A stretch of 46,288 nucleotides of DNA from Peptococcaceae bacterium. GTDB taxonomy: Bacteria; Bacillota; Peptococcia; Peptococcales; Peptococcaceae. Positions 32,898 through 40,520 of the stretch are shown here, piece by piece (position 1 is the first letter of the stretch; every line of letters starts with the position of its first letter). The stretch lies in assembly GCA_030524315.1 (NCBI GenBank), contig JAUNGU010000010.1, positions 1-46,288 of the forward strand. The letters are read 5' to 3'. The translations under genes and the position numbers were made by a program. The notes under the pieces were generated by a model. It was given only the letters and a program-made list of their open reading frames with translations. It was not told where the DNA came from and made no database searches.

Positions 32898-35768
32898 TTA
32901 TTTTGCAGCGCGCCAGAGGAAGGTCACAATCTGGCCGCGGGTGCAATCGGCATCCGGGCTGAAGGTGTTCGTTGCAGTGCCATTGGTGACGCCGTTTTCG
33001 ACAGCCCATGCGACGGCATCGGCGTAGTAGGCGCTATCTGCGACGTCGGTGAAGCTATTGTCAGCGTTCACGGCTGGCTCGCCAGCAGCGCGCCAGAGGA
33101 AGGTGACGGTCTGCCCACGGGTCAGCGTCGCATTTGGCGAGAAGGTCGTGCTGGAGGTGCCAGCAGCGAGGCCTTCTTCTACCGCCCACTGTACCGCGTC
33201 GTGGTAATACGTCCCTTCGGCAACATCCGTGAATGGCATTTCTTCGCCCTTTGGCGCTGGCTGACCGGCCTGGTTCCAGAGGAAGCAGATCATCTGCGCA
33301 CGGGTGCAGGCGAGATTAGGGCTGAAGGTCGTGGCGCTGGTGCCGTTGGTGATTTTGTTATCGACGGCCCAGAGCACGGCGTCGTGATAGAAGGCATCGT
33401 CAGCCACGTCGGTGAATGGATTTTCCGGCGTTGGCTGTGGCTGAGGATCGACGCTCACTGCCTTGAAGGAGACGCTGACGTCCACCTTCGATGCAGGCAT
33501 CGTGAAGCTGTAGGTGCCGTCGCTGTTTGCAGTGACCTTCACAGCTTTGCCGTTGCGGTTGGTGACTTTGACAGCGTCAACCTCGTAGCCAGCATCGGCC
33601 TTGGCAGTGATGGTGACGGTTTTGCCACGAACAGCCTTGGTAGGGTTGACGGCCACCGTGCCGTGGTCGGCATCAGCCACGCCGATGGCGTAGGTGGCTG
33701 GGCCAGTGGATGGTGCCACTTCGATGGTCAAGGTACCAGGAACGTATTCAAAGTCGTAGTTCGTCGCTTCGCCACCAACTGGCGTCAGCTCGTAGCTGCC
33801 GACGGCCGTTTTGTCCGTGCTTACCGTTGGAGCGGTGTAGCCTGTTGCTGTATCTGCGGTCTCGCCATTGACAAAACCTTTCACTTCAACGGTCAGCGCC
33901 GGCGTTTCGCCCACACGAATAGTCTCCCCTTGATAGGTAGCGTTCAACATTGCCTTTTTCACTGTCAAAGAAACATCAATCCGATGGCTTGCGCCGTCAC
34001 CGGTGTAGACATAGACAGTGCCGGTGTAGGTGCCTGCGTTCAGACCATCTGCTGCAGTGATGGTGACGGTCATACCATCACGACTGACTTCAAATGCTTT
34101 CGAACTGCTTGTAGCATCTTTAATGCTGGCATCATTTTCCGGACCAGTCACACTCACTGTTTTACTAATGGCATCATCACCGTAGGTCATTTCCAGAGCA
34201 ACGCTCTTATCATTAATGCTGTAATCGTTGCTTGGTGTCCACTTAGCATAGTAATGTCCGTCTGCTTCTATTTTACTTACAGGGTTTCCCCAATCATTAT
34301 TTTCTACACCATTTTTTGTGTACCAGCCATCAAAAATATAACCATCCTTAATTGGCGTAGCAAGGGCATCGCTGGCAAAATTGGTATCCTCGGCAAAAGT
34401 GCCACCGTTTGTGATGGCGTAAACTGGACGCTCATCTATACGGCCATACACATTATCACTACTGAAATAAAAATATCTAGGAATATCAGAATTTGGTTTG
34501 TTATTTTTGAAAGCATTCGCCCAATTTGTAACTTGAATACTATCACTCATTCTTGTCGCATCAATTGCATAGGACTTCTCTGGAGAATTAGAAAAAGCAA
34601 ATTCATCGACAGAGGATATCCCCGAGCCTAAAACAATGACATCTGCACTGTGGTTTGCAAAAGCATATTGCCCAATTGTTGTGACAGTATCCGGAAATTC
34701 GATCTTTTTCAGAGCGGTATTCTGAAATGCTCTCTCACCAATGGTCGTTGCGCTCCCATAGTCAACATCTGCCAGACTCGTGCAACCATTGAAGCAGTTC
34801 GCAGGAACTTCGGTAATATTCTCACCTAGTTTAACGGATGCAAGAACCTTGCAATCACGAAATGCCGATTCTTCCACCGTGCTTACCAAGGAATTGCTAA
34901 AGTCCACCGAGGTCAGTCTGCTATTTGTAATATCACTCTCGCCAACTTTTCCTTCTTTGACATAAAACGCTTCCACACCAATTGTCGTCACATCATTCCA
35001 GTCTGTGATCTGCTGCAAATTTGCATTACCTGAAAAAGCGCGATATCCAATTTCTGTCACACCATCTGGTATAGCATATGTTTCTCCTGCCTTAGCGATT
35101 GGATATTGTGCCAGAGATAATGCACCATCTTTTTCTGCAAACAAGACACCATCGATAGAGGAAAATGTAGGATTATCCAATGACACCTCGAATTTTTCTA
35201 ACTTTGGGCAAAGATAGAACGGTGTATTACCCATTTCCTGAACACCGCTACCAATAGTCACATTTGTTAAATGAGGGCATCTCTGAAAGGCACCTTGGTC
35301 AATTTTTGTCACACTGTCAGGAATCGTAATAGAGGCTAAACCACTTCTCGTAAAAGCATATTGCCCAATCGTTTCTAGTTTCGGACTCAATGTCATAGAT
35401 TGCAGATGAGATGTGTCTGCAAATCCACCTAAACCTATGCTCACCACAGAATCCGCCATCTCTACCTTTTCAAGGGATGACGCACCATTAAAGGCATGAT
35501 TTCCTATGTTTGTCACGCCATCTTCAATGATGATGGTTTTAATATCTGCCATTGAATTCGTCCAAGGCTGTTGACCCTTAGTGTAATCTGGCATTTTCCC
35601 TGCTTCTGTTGTTTCTGCTGGTGAAATGGTCAAGGTGCCGTCAGCAGCAATCGACCAAGCGATACCGCCACTGGTGCCTTGCGCCTCATCTGCTGCCATG
35701 GCCATGGTCGGAATCAATCCCACCAGGAGACACAACGACAGTAAAAGCATCCATACTTTTTTGTACAT
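32898..35768 (-). CDS. Large BspA-like leucine-rich-repeat surface protein with three SLH domains
   Basis: The 956-residue product has a signal peptide (WMLLLSLCLLVGLIPTMAMAA) and then BspA-type leucine-rich repeats (about 60-420; for example LASITIPDSVTKIDQGAFQRC, IEFPDTVTTIGQYAFANH). An InlB-type repeat follows (DGYIFDGWYTKNG), then Ig-like/MBG-type segments (LNATYQGETIRVGETPALTVEVKG; YAIGVADADHGTVAVNPTKA) and three SLH domains (NPFTDVADDAFYHDAVLWAV; MPFTDVAEGTYYHDAVQWAV; NSFTDVADSAYYADAVAWAV). BspA-type proteins bind host matrix or other cells; SLH anchors it to the wall. The ATG at 35768 has AAAGGAAGC upstream. Its only strong promoter candidate lies in a segment bounded by inverted repeats and faces the wrong way (see 35822-36079), so the gene is likely phase-variable and silent as read here. 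Confidence 0.92.
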   Translation of the reverse strand: MYKKVWMLLLSLCLLVGLIPTMAMAADEAQGTSGGIAWSIAADGTLTISPAETTEAGKMPDYTKGQQPWTNSMADIKTIIIEDGVTNIGNHAFNGASSLEKVEMADSVVSIGLGGFADTSHLQSMTLSPKLETIGQYAFTRSGLASITIPDSVTKIDQGAFQRCPHLTNVTIGSGVQEMGNTPFYLCPKLEKFEVSLDNPTFSSIDGVLFAEKDGALSLAQYPIAKAGETYAIPDGVTEIGYRAFSGNANLQQITDWNDVTTIGVEAFYVKEGKVGESDITNSRLTSVDFSNSLVSTVEESAFRDCKVLASVKLGENITEVPANCFNGCTSLADVDYGSATTIGERAFQNTALKKIEFPDTVTTIGQYAFANHSADVIVLGSGISSVDEFAFSNSPEKSYAIDATRMSDSIQVTNWANAFKNNKPNSDIPRYFYFSSDNVYGRIDERPVYAITNGGTFAEDTNFASDALATPIKDGYIFDGWYTKNGVENNDWGNPVSKIEADGHYYAKWTPSNDYSINDKSVALEMTYGDDAISKTVSVTGPENDASIKDATSSSKAFEVSRDGMTVTITAADGLNAGTYTGTVYVYTGDGASHRIDVSLTVKKAMLNATYQGETIRVGETPALTVEVKGFVNGETADTATGYTAPTVSTDKTAVGSYELTPVGGEATNYDFEYVPGTLTIEVAPSTGPATYAIGVADADHGTVAVNPTKAVRGKTVTITAKADAGYEVDAVKVTNRNGKAVKVTANSDGTYSFTMPASKVDVSVSFKAVSVDPQPQPTPENPFTDVADDAFYHDAVLWAVDNKITNGTSATTFSPNLACTRAQMICFLWNQAGQPAPKGEEMPFTDVAEGTYYHDAVQWAVEEGLAAGTSSTTFSPNATLTRGQTVTFLWRAAGEPAVNADNSFTDVADSAYYADAVAWAVENGVTNGTATNTFSPDADCTRGQIVTFLWRAAK

Positions 35769-35821
35769 GTTGCTCGCTTCCTTTCTATAAAGGTCCTGCG
35801 CTGCTTGCGAAGGATGGCAGC

Positions 35822-35842
35822 GACAAAATGAACATTTTGTCC
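35822..35842 (+). repeat. Left 21-bp inverted repeat of the putative invertible segment
   Basis: The arms GACAAAATG and CATTTTGTC flank a central AA, with one further C on the inner side. The whole 21-base unit is the exact reverse complement of 36059-36079. Each unit is itself a palindrome except for the central two bases, as expected for a crossover site bound by two recombinase protomers. Confidence 0.9.
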
Positions 35843-35871
35843 TAGTGGATGGCACAAAAAATCTCATCCTG

Positions 35872-35913
35872 CCAAAAATAATCGGCGCTGGGCGTTCAGC
35901 CGATTATTTTTGG
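35872..35913. terminator. Bidirectional hairpin inside the invertible segment
   Basis: A 15-bp perfect stem (CCAAAAATAATCGGC / GCCGATTATTTTTGG) with a 12-base loop; T-rich on both strands. Confidence 0.8.
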
Positions 35914-35985
35914 GCGCACGAAGGTTGCCGCAAAATATTTTTTAACTGCGGCTGAATTTTCCATGTCCAAAAGTTGATGCAATCA

Positions 35986-36014
35986 TTGCTTTCAGAAACA
36001 AATGATGATATATT
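35986..36014 (+). promoter_or_regulatory. Promoter inside the invertible segment
   Basis: TTGCTT (35986-35991), 17-base spacer, TATATT (36009-36014) on the plus strand; in the present orientation it would give antisense RNA into the 3' end of the recombinase gene. Confidence 0.6.
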
Positions 36015-36058
36015 AATATTGTTAACTATATTATCGCTGACTAACGAGGGCTGGCTGG

Positions 36059-36079
36059 GGACAAAATGTTCATTTTGTC
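36059..36079 (-). repeat. Right 21-bp inverted repeat of the putative invertible segment
   Basis: Exact reverse complement of 35822-35842, with TT in the centre of the plus strand. It ends 16 bases from the stop codon of the recombinase gene. Confidence 0.9.
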
Positions 36080-36095
36080 CTGGGCTGGTCTTTTT

Positions 36096-36938
36096 TCATA
36101 GGACGAATCCTAGCCGCTCGAGGTCGCGTGCGTGCTCCTGGCCGCTGGTGACGAGGTAGAGGCGGGTGGTTTCGATGGACGAGTGACCGAGGAGGTCGGC
36201 GAGGTGGGCGATGTTGTTGCTGACCTTGTAGTAAGTGACGGCAAAGAGATGGCGTAGGTTGTGGGGAAAGACCTTGCGCGGGTCGACACCGGCAGCCGTG
36301 CAGAGGCGCTTCATTTCTGCCCAGATTTGTTTGCGCGACAGACTATGACCACCTTTAGTGAGAAAAATCTCGCCGAAGGTGATTTTTTTGTGCTTGGCGT
36401 AGGTGCGCAATTTTTTGCAGAGCTTGGCGGGAATGAGGATGGTGCGGATCTTGCCCTTGAGGGCGATGTCGGCGCGTCCGGCGCGCGCCGCCTCGACGGT
36501 GATGTAGCGCAGCTCACTGACGCGGATGCCGGTGGCGGCGATGGTTTCGATGACGAGCGCCAATCGCCGCTGGCCGCGTGCGCAGGCGGTGCCGACGAGG
36601 CGCTCGTAGTCGGCGCGGGTGAGCTCGCGGGTCGTGTCGCGAAAGAGGCGGCGCTGGATGCGCAGGTATTTGACGCGATAGTCGCCCCAGCCTGCGAAGG
36701 CGAAAAAGCTGTGGACGCTGGCGAGCATGGCGTTGATGGTCGTGGGCGCGTAGCCCGCCTCCTGCAGGCTCGCCTTCCAAGCGCTGACGCCCTCCTTGGT
36801 GACGGCGCGCCCAGCGAGCCAGCGGGCGAAGGCACGCAGGTCGCGGCCGTATTTGTCGATGGTGCCGGGGCTGCGTTCTTCCTCCCGGAGGTGGGTGCGG
36901 AAGGCAGCGAGATTTGCGGCGGTCAAGTAGTGGTTCAT
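36096..36938 (-). CDS. Tyrosine recombinase (putative invertase of the adjacent switch)
   Basis: The 280-residue protein has an N-terminal SAM-like core-binding domain (about 1-105) and a C-terminal catalytic domain with the full set of active residues: Arg139 (ATGIRVSEL), Lys in ALKGK (161/163), His226 and Arg229 (HNLRHLF), His252 (LLGHSS) and Tyr261 (TTRLYL). It resembles XerC/D-type and phase-variation recombinases in size and lacks the arm-binding domain of many phage integrases. There is no phage or plasmid gene nearby. The start at 36938 follows GAGGAG; a TACAAT -10 lies at 36971-36976. Its position 16 bases from the right inverted repeat suggests it acts on that site pair. Confidence 0.92.
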   Translation of the reverse strand: MNHYLTAANLAAFRTHLREEERSPGTIDKYGRDLRAFARWLAGRAVTKEGVSAWKASLQEAGYAPTTINAMLASVHSFFAFAGWGDYRVKYLRIQRRLFRDTTRELTRADYERLVGTACARGQRRLALVIETIAATGIRVSELRYITVEAARAGRADIALKGKIRTILIPAKLCKKLRTYAKHKKITFGEIFLTKGGHSLSRKQIWAEMKRLCTAAGVDPRKVFPHNLRHLFAVTYYKVSNNIAHLADLLGHSSIETTRLYLVTSGQEHARDLERLGFVL

Positions 36939-37010
36939 GGTAGGTCTCCTCTCATCAATTCAATACCACCATTGTACCTGCAATGTCCGCCTCTATCGCG
37001 CGCAGCGCAC

Positions 37011-37040
37011 AAAAAAAGCAATGGCCCGAAAGCCATTGCT
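37011..37040 (-). terminator. Terminator at the end of the 40489-37065 operon
   Basis: Perfect 9-bp stem AGCAATGGC/GCCATTGCT followed by seven or more T on the minus strand. Confidence 0.9.
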
Positions 37041-37064
37041 GTGTCGCTACTCATTTCTTGACGG

Positions 37065-37220
37065 CTACCATTCCACGTCGTTTTCCTCCAAGCAGTCATC
37101 CAGCGGCGTCTGTAATCCCTTGATAATTTTTTCTCTCTGCGCTGGAATAGACGATAGGTACACCGTCTCCCTTTCTTCACTTGAAACAGCTGCCGTTTCT
37201 GATTTTATATTGGTATCCAC
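37065..37220 (-). CDS. Short ORF resembling an antitoxin C-terminal tail
   Basis: A 51-codon stretch starting at GTG (37220) ends in ETVYLSSIPAQREKIIKGLQ followed by TPLDDCLEENDVEW. This looks like the C-terminal toxin-binding tail of Phd/YefM or related type II antitoxins, which often reads YL.SIPGM.E.I.EG...TPL.EC....VEW. The N-terminal DNA-binding part of a normal 80-90-residue antitoxin is missing and the ribosome site is weak. It may be a remnant or a tiny protein translated as the last member of the upstream operon (20 bases after the stop at 37241). No toxin gene is adjacent. The call rests on a remembered motif. Confidence 0.4.
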   Translation of the reverse strand: MDTNIKSETAAVSSEERETVYLSSIPAQREKIIKGLQTPLDDCLEENDVEW

Positions 37221-37240
37221 TTTCTCATTCGTCTCGCTTT

Positions 37241-37834
37241 CTATAAATCCACGATCACCAGGCCGCCTTTGCGGTCTTTGCCGGTTTCCCAGAGGTTCTG
37301 GAAGTCCAACCAGTGCTCGGCGCCGTAGGTGATAGCGCGGACTTGGAGGCGGCCTGTGGCGGTGTCATAGCCAGCGAGGTTGAACCAGTGCCACTGCCAG
37401 TCGTCCAGGGCCTTGTCCTGATGGTGCAGGAGCAAAAATGGCACGACGAGGTCGGTGTCGATTTGCCGGCGCAGGAGGCGCGCCGCTTCTTGCCAGGGCG
37501 CGTCGCCCTCCAGGGCCACCAGCGGCAGCTTCACGCCACGGTCGGCGGCGTAGCGGCCGAGGCCCTCGGTGTAAATCGAGAGCTTGTCGATGCCCGAAAA
37601 GCGCGGCTTGAGATAGGGCTTCATGATTTTTGCAAAGGCGAGGTAATCGGCGCGAGAAATCTCGCCCGCATCAAAGGGATAGAGGGCGCGCAAGCCGTGG
37701 TCCCGCGCCAGGAGGATGCTGAGGTCGCAGGCGGTCACTGCCGCGCAGCCGCCGACGTGCATCCACCAATCGCGAAACCAATCCTGGCTCCAGCCCAGGG
37801 CGCCATCCACTGTGTAGTAGTTGAGTGTTTTCAT
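37241..37834 (-). CDS. Hypothetical protein, possibly C39-like cysteine peptidase fold
   Basis: The 197-residue protein starts at the ATG at 37834 with GGAGGGAGAAC upstream, 13 bases after the acetyltransferase stop, so it is in the same operon. There is no signal peptide. It has VGGCAAVTACDLSILLARDHG near the N-terminus and DWQWHWFNLAGYDTATGRLQV near the C-terminus. A GGCAAV-type cysteine early and an H-x5-GYD late is the spacing seen in papain-like C39 and related folds, so a peptidase-like or transferase-like activity is possible. I do not recognise the family with confidence. Confidence 0.75.
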   Translation of the reverse strand: MKTLNYYTVDGALGWSQDWFRDWWMHVGGCAAVTACDLSILLARDHGLRALYPFDAGEISRADYLAFAKIMKPYLKPRFSGIDKLSIYTEGLGRYAADRGVKLPLVALEGDAPWQEAARLLRRQIDTDLVVPFLLLHHQDKALDDWQWHWFNLAGYDTATGRLQVRAITYGAEHWLDFQNLWETGKDRKGGLVIVDL

Positions 37835-37847
37835 GTTCTCCCTCCTC

Positions 37848-38477
37848 TCAATCCGACCAGTCGGCACCGTCGAGGACGATGATCTCCCCCGGGTCAATTT
37901 TGTCGGCCTCGGTCAGCGGCCGCAGCACGCGGCAAGGCACGCCGCAGGCGACGACGCCCGCCGGAATGTCGCGGTTGACGACGCTGCCTGCGCCGATGAC
38001 GCTGCCCTTGCCAATGGTCACGCCGCCGCAGACGGTGACGCCTGTGCCGATCCAGACCTCGTCCTCGATGGTGATGGCCGCCGACGGGCTCACGCCGTCG
38101 AGGCGCTGAGCGGCATCCAGGGCGTGGCTCGCGCAAGCCAGGCAGACATTCGGCGCAATGAGCACGCCGCCCCCGATGTGCACCGGCGCCGTGTCGAGGA
38201 TGACGGCGTTGTAATTGATGAAGGCAAAGCCGTGAAAATGAATGTTGAAGCCGTAGTCACAGTGAAAGCTCGGCTGGATGAACACCGGCCCCTCGGCGCT
38301 GCCAAAGAGGTCTCCGATGATCTCGCGGCGGCGCGCCTCGTCGTCGGGATGAAGGCGATTGTACTCCCAGCAGAGGACCTTGGCCGTGTGCTGGCGCTCG
38401 CTCAGGGCGCGATTTTCCCGAGCGACGAAGGATTTTTCCTTGGTCATCACTGTATTTATAAAGGTATCAATGTCCAT
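37848..38477 (-). CDS. LacA/Maa-type sugar O-acetyltransferase
   Basis: The 209-residue protein has the maltose/galactoside acetyltransferase layout: an N-terminal helical cap (KVLCWEYNRLHPDDEARRREII), then hexapeptide repeats of a left-handed beta-helix (FIQPSFHCDYGFNIHFHGFAFINYNAVILD; IGGGVLIAPNVCLACASHALD; IEDEVWIGTGVTVCGGVTIGKGSVIGAGSVV) and the ending PAGVVACGVPCRVLRPLTE. It would move acetyl from acetyl-CoA to a sugar hydroxyl; the His of ACASH is the likely base. The ATG at 38477 follows AAGGAGG and overlaps the yaaA gene end by 11 bases, indicating translational coupling. A longer frame from a TTG is not supported. Confidence 0.9.
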   Translation of the reverse strand: MDIDTFINTVMTKEKSFVARENRALSERQHTAKVLCWEYNRLHPDDEARRREIIGDLFGSAEGPVFIQPSFHCDYGFNIHFHGFAFINYNAVILDTAPVHIGGGVLIAPNVCLACASHALDAAQRLDGVSPSAAITIEDEVWIGTGVTVCGGVTIGKGSVIGAGSVVNRDIPAGVVACGVPCRVLRPLTEADKIDPGEIIVLDGADWSD

Positions 38478-39225
38478 CTGTATCCTCCTTGACAAAGGTC
38501 ATCGTTGCCGCATCGCTGAGGTCTGGTGCAAAGCGGAATCCCAGGGCGTCAAAATCTGCAAGCGCCGCCAAATCGTCCACGCCATTTTCTGCCATATAGC
38601 GCACCATCTCGCCGCGCGCCATCTTGGCCAGGGTGGCCTTCTGCTTGAAGCGGCCATCAATCACCTCGCCAAAGCGCAGCGTGACGAAGCGATCGCCTGC
38701 TGCCAAATGCGGCGTGATTGCGCGCGCGTATTCGTTACTGGCGAGGTTGACGATGGTGCCGTCCGCCTCGTCCAGCGCCTCGTAGAGCCGCGCGCCCCAG
38801 TAGTCGTAGAGGTTCTGCGCACCATCCACAGCCAGCCGCGCCTGCATCTCGAGGCGATACGGCATCACCGCATCAAAGGGCCGCAGCACGCCGTAGAGCC
38901 CCGAGAGAATGCGCAGATGCGCCCGCAAATAATCCAGCGCATCTGCCGAAAGCACCGTCGGCGCAATGTGCTGGTATTGCAGCCCCTCGTAGGCAAAGAG
39001 GGCCGGTGTCTGGGCGCGCTCCACGTCCAGCGCTGCCAGGCGCGCGATGTTTTCTGCGGCGAGCTTGTCGCTGCATTGCCAGAGGGCCTTGAGGGCGGCC
39101 GCGTCCATTTCCCGCAGCTGGGCCACGAGGCGCGCCGCATCGCCTGCAAAGACGGGGCGCGATTCGGCGGCAAAAAGGTCGCTGTCGCTGTTCATTTTCT
39201 TGGCTGGAGAAATAATAATTTTCAT
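38467..39225 (-). CDS. yaaA: Peroxide stress protein YaaA
   Basis: The 252-residue protein opens with MKIIISPAKKM and contains ALFAYEGLQYQHI, LRILSGLYGVLRPFDAVMPYRLEM and NLYDYW, which are diagnostic of the YaaA (DUF328) family. In Escherichia coli YaaA lowers free intracellular iron during hydrogen-peroxide stress and thereby limits Fenton damage; the fold includes a DNA-binding-like helix-hairpin-helix. Its start codon overlaps the stop codon of the upstream metalloprotease gene (ATGA), so it is translated in a coupled operon. A flavodoxin lipoprotein heads the same operon, which fits an oxidative-stress theme. Confidence 0.95.
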   Translation of the reverse strand: MKIIISPAKKMNSDSDLFAAESRPVFAGDAARLVAQLREMDAAALKALWQCSDKLAAENIARLAALDVERAQTPALFAYEGLQYQHIAPTVLSADALDYLRAHLRILSGLYGVLRPFDAVMPYRLEMQARLAVDGAQNLYDYWGARLYEALDEADGTIVNLASNEYARAITPHLAAGDRFVTLRFGEVIDGRFKQKATLAKMARGEMVRYMAENGVDDLAALADFDALGFRFAPDLSDAATMTFVKEDTDGH

Positions 39226-39773
39226 GATCCTATCCTCATCATCAGCGCGCTGCCGTTGGCCTTGAGCCAGGCGCGCGCTTTTTTGTAATCGGGGAGCACC
39301 CGCGCCACCTCTGCCCAGAAGGCAGGCGAATGGTTCATCTGGCGCAGGTGGCAGAGCTCGTGGACCACCACATAATCGCGCACCTCCTCGGGCGCGAGCA
39401 TGAGCAGGCCGTTTAAGCTGATGCGGCCCTTGCTCGAGCAGCTGCCCCAGCGCGTGCGCTGAAAGCGGATGCCCACGCCTGCCACCTCGACGCCCACAAG
39501 CGGTGCAAACTGCGCCACCCGCGCGCCCAGGTCCGCCTCGGCGGAGTGTCGCAGCTCGGCGCGCTCGCCCTCAGAAAGGGGCGTCGTCTCCTGGCGCGAC
39601 GCAGCCTCGGCGAGAATCGCGCGCTTGGCGCTGATCCAGGCAGATTTGCTCGCGACAAAGGCGTCGATCTCACGCCGTGCCATAGCCCGCGGTGCCCGCA
39701 CGACGAGAGCGCCATCGCCCCGAAGCTCAATGGCGACGCTCCGGCGGCTGCTGCGAATCAGCGTGTAGTCCAT
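39222..39773 (-). CDS. YgjP-like (DUF45) zinc metallopeptidase-domain protein
   Basis: The 183-residue protein has RWGSCSSKGRISLNGLLML and then VVHELCHLRQMNHSPAFWAEV, the HExxH-type zinc site (HELCH) and the downstream His of the YgjP/DUF45 family. The N-terminus (YTLIRSSRRSVAIELRGDGALVVRAP) is typical too. The enzyme is predicted to be a cytoplasmic metalloprotease; substrates are unknown, though some relatives stand next to restriction-modification genes. Its ATG shares one base with the upstream stop (TGATG) and its stop overlaps the yaaA start, so it is tightly coupled on both sides. Confidence 0.92.
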   Translation of the reverse strand: MDYTLIRSSRRSVAIELRGDGALVVRAPRAMARREIDAFVASKSAWISAKRAILAEAASRQETTPLSEGERAELRHSAEADLGARVAQFAPLVGVEVAGVGIRFQRTRWGSCSSKGRISLNGLLMLAPEEVRDYVVVHELCHLRQMNHSPAFWAEVARVLPDYKKARAWLKANGSALMMRIGS

Positions 39774-40489
39774 CAGTAGTTCACCGGCATTTTTTGTAGC
39801 CAGCTCGTGAAATCGGTGCGCGTGCCCGAGGTGGCGCCGCCGCTGCCGCGCACGCTGTAGGCGTTGGTCACATAGCCCTTGACGAGCGCCTGAATGTCGG
39901 CGCGGCTGTTGCCAGCGCCATCGTCCTCGGCGTCATAGCAGCAGACAGGCAGAATCGTTTTCTTGGAGAGGTCGTATTCTTCCAAAAACGTCGCCACCGG
40001 CATCGGAATCGAGCCCCACCAGTTTGGATAAATGAGGACAATCGTCGAATACTTGTCCATGTTCTCGACCTTTGTTTTGAGGGCTGGTCGCGCCTGATCG
40101 AGCTGCTCCTGCTTGGCCTGGTCGTAGACCTTTTCTTCGTCAGCAGAATAAGGCTTGTCGACGACGATTTCAAAGAGATCGCCGCCGGTGGCATCCACCG
40201 CCACCTGGGCCATCATCTCCGTGTCGCCCTTGATGCCCGCATCGGTTTTGTTGAGGCTCGCGCCGGAGGTCACGTCCACGTCGTCATCAATGTCCGAATT
40301 TGGCACTCGCGAGAACACCGCCACCAGCGTCTTGCCGTCGGCTGCCGTCTTGATCTCCTCTGGTTCCTCGCTCGTCGATGATTGTGGCGCGCTCACATTA
40401 TCCACCGTCTGCGCCTCGTTGTCGCCGCAGGCCGCAAGCCCCACTGCAAGCAGTGCCGCCAAAAGCACCGACCCAAAAATTTTCTTCAT
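39773..40489 (-). CDS. Flavodoxin-domain lipoprotein
   Basis: The 238-residue protein has a lipoprotein signal (SVLLAALLAVGLAACGDN; lipobox LAAC) and a Ser/Glu-rich linker, so it is membrane-anchored on the outer face. The rest is a flavodoxin-like domain (KTLVAVFSRVPNS...; ...GGDLFEIVVDKPYS; TIVLIYPNWWGSIPMPVATFLEEYDLSKKTILPVCCYDA). The loop after the first strand (FSRVPNSD) replaces the usual T/S-x-T-G phosphate loop, so FMN binding is modified but the later YPNWWG segment is typical. It may move electrons at the cell surface. It heads an operon with ygjP-like, yaaA and lacA-like genes. Confidence 0.88.
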   Translation of the reverse strand: MKKIFGSVLLAALLAVGLAACGDNEAQTVDNVSAPQSSTSEEPEEIKTAADGKTLVAVFSRVPNSDIDDDVDVTSGASLNKTDAGIKGDTEMMAQVAVDATGGDLFEIVVDKPYSADEEKVYDQAKQEQLDQARPALKTKVENMDKYSTIVLIYPNWWGSIPMPVATFLEEYDLSKKTILPVCCYDAEDDGAGNSRADIQALVKGYVTNAYSVRGSGGATSGTRTDFTSWLQKMPVNY

Positions 40490-40520
40490 TCGCTGCCCAT
40501 CCTTTCGTTTAACTAGCCAA

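Larger units (their letters stand above)
35843..36058. promoter_or_regulatory. Putative invertible promoter segment (read in OFF orientation)
   Basis: The 216-base segment lies between inverted 21-bp repeats, 54 bases upstream of the large SLH protein gene. It holds a promoter on the plus strand (35986-36014), pointing away from that gene, and a strong bidirectional hairpin (35872-35913) that would stop read-through from the recombinase side. Inversion would move the promoter to about 35887-35915 on the minus strand, facing the SLH gene with the hairpin behind it. This mirrors the cwpV and flagellar switches of Clostridioides difficile. Inversion is inferred, not shown. Confidence 0.7.

Noticed and set aside
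32661-34631. 656-codon plus-strand frame across the end of one SLH gene and into the other
   Set aside because: Antisense of the SLH and MBG-type repeats; no start signal, and it would cross the shared terminator.
35822-36079. A miniature transposon explanation for the inverted repeats
   Set aside because: No target-site duplication is visible outside the repeats, and the recombinase plus promoter/hairpin layout fits a switch better. Not fully excluded.
36935-37180. 81-codon minus-strand ORF upstream of the recombinase
   Set aside because: Basic random-like sequence that runs through a terminator; the alternative frame at 37065-37220 is more protein-like.
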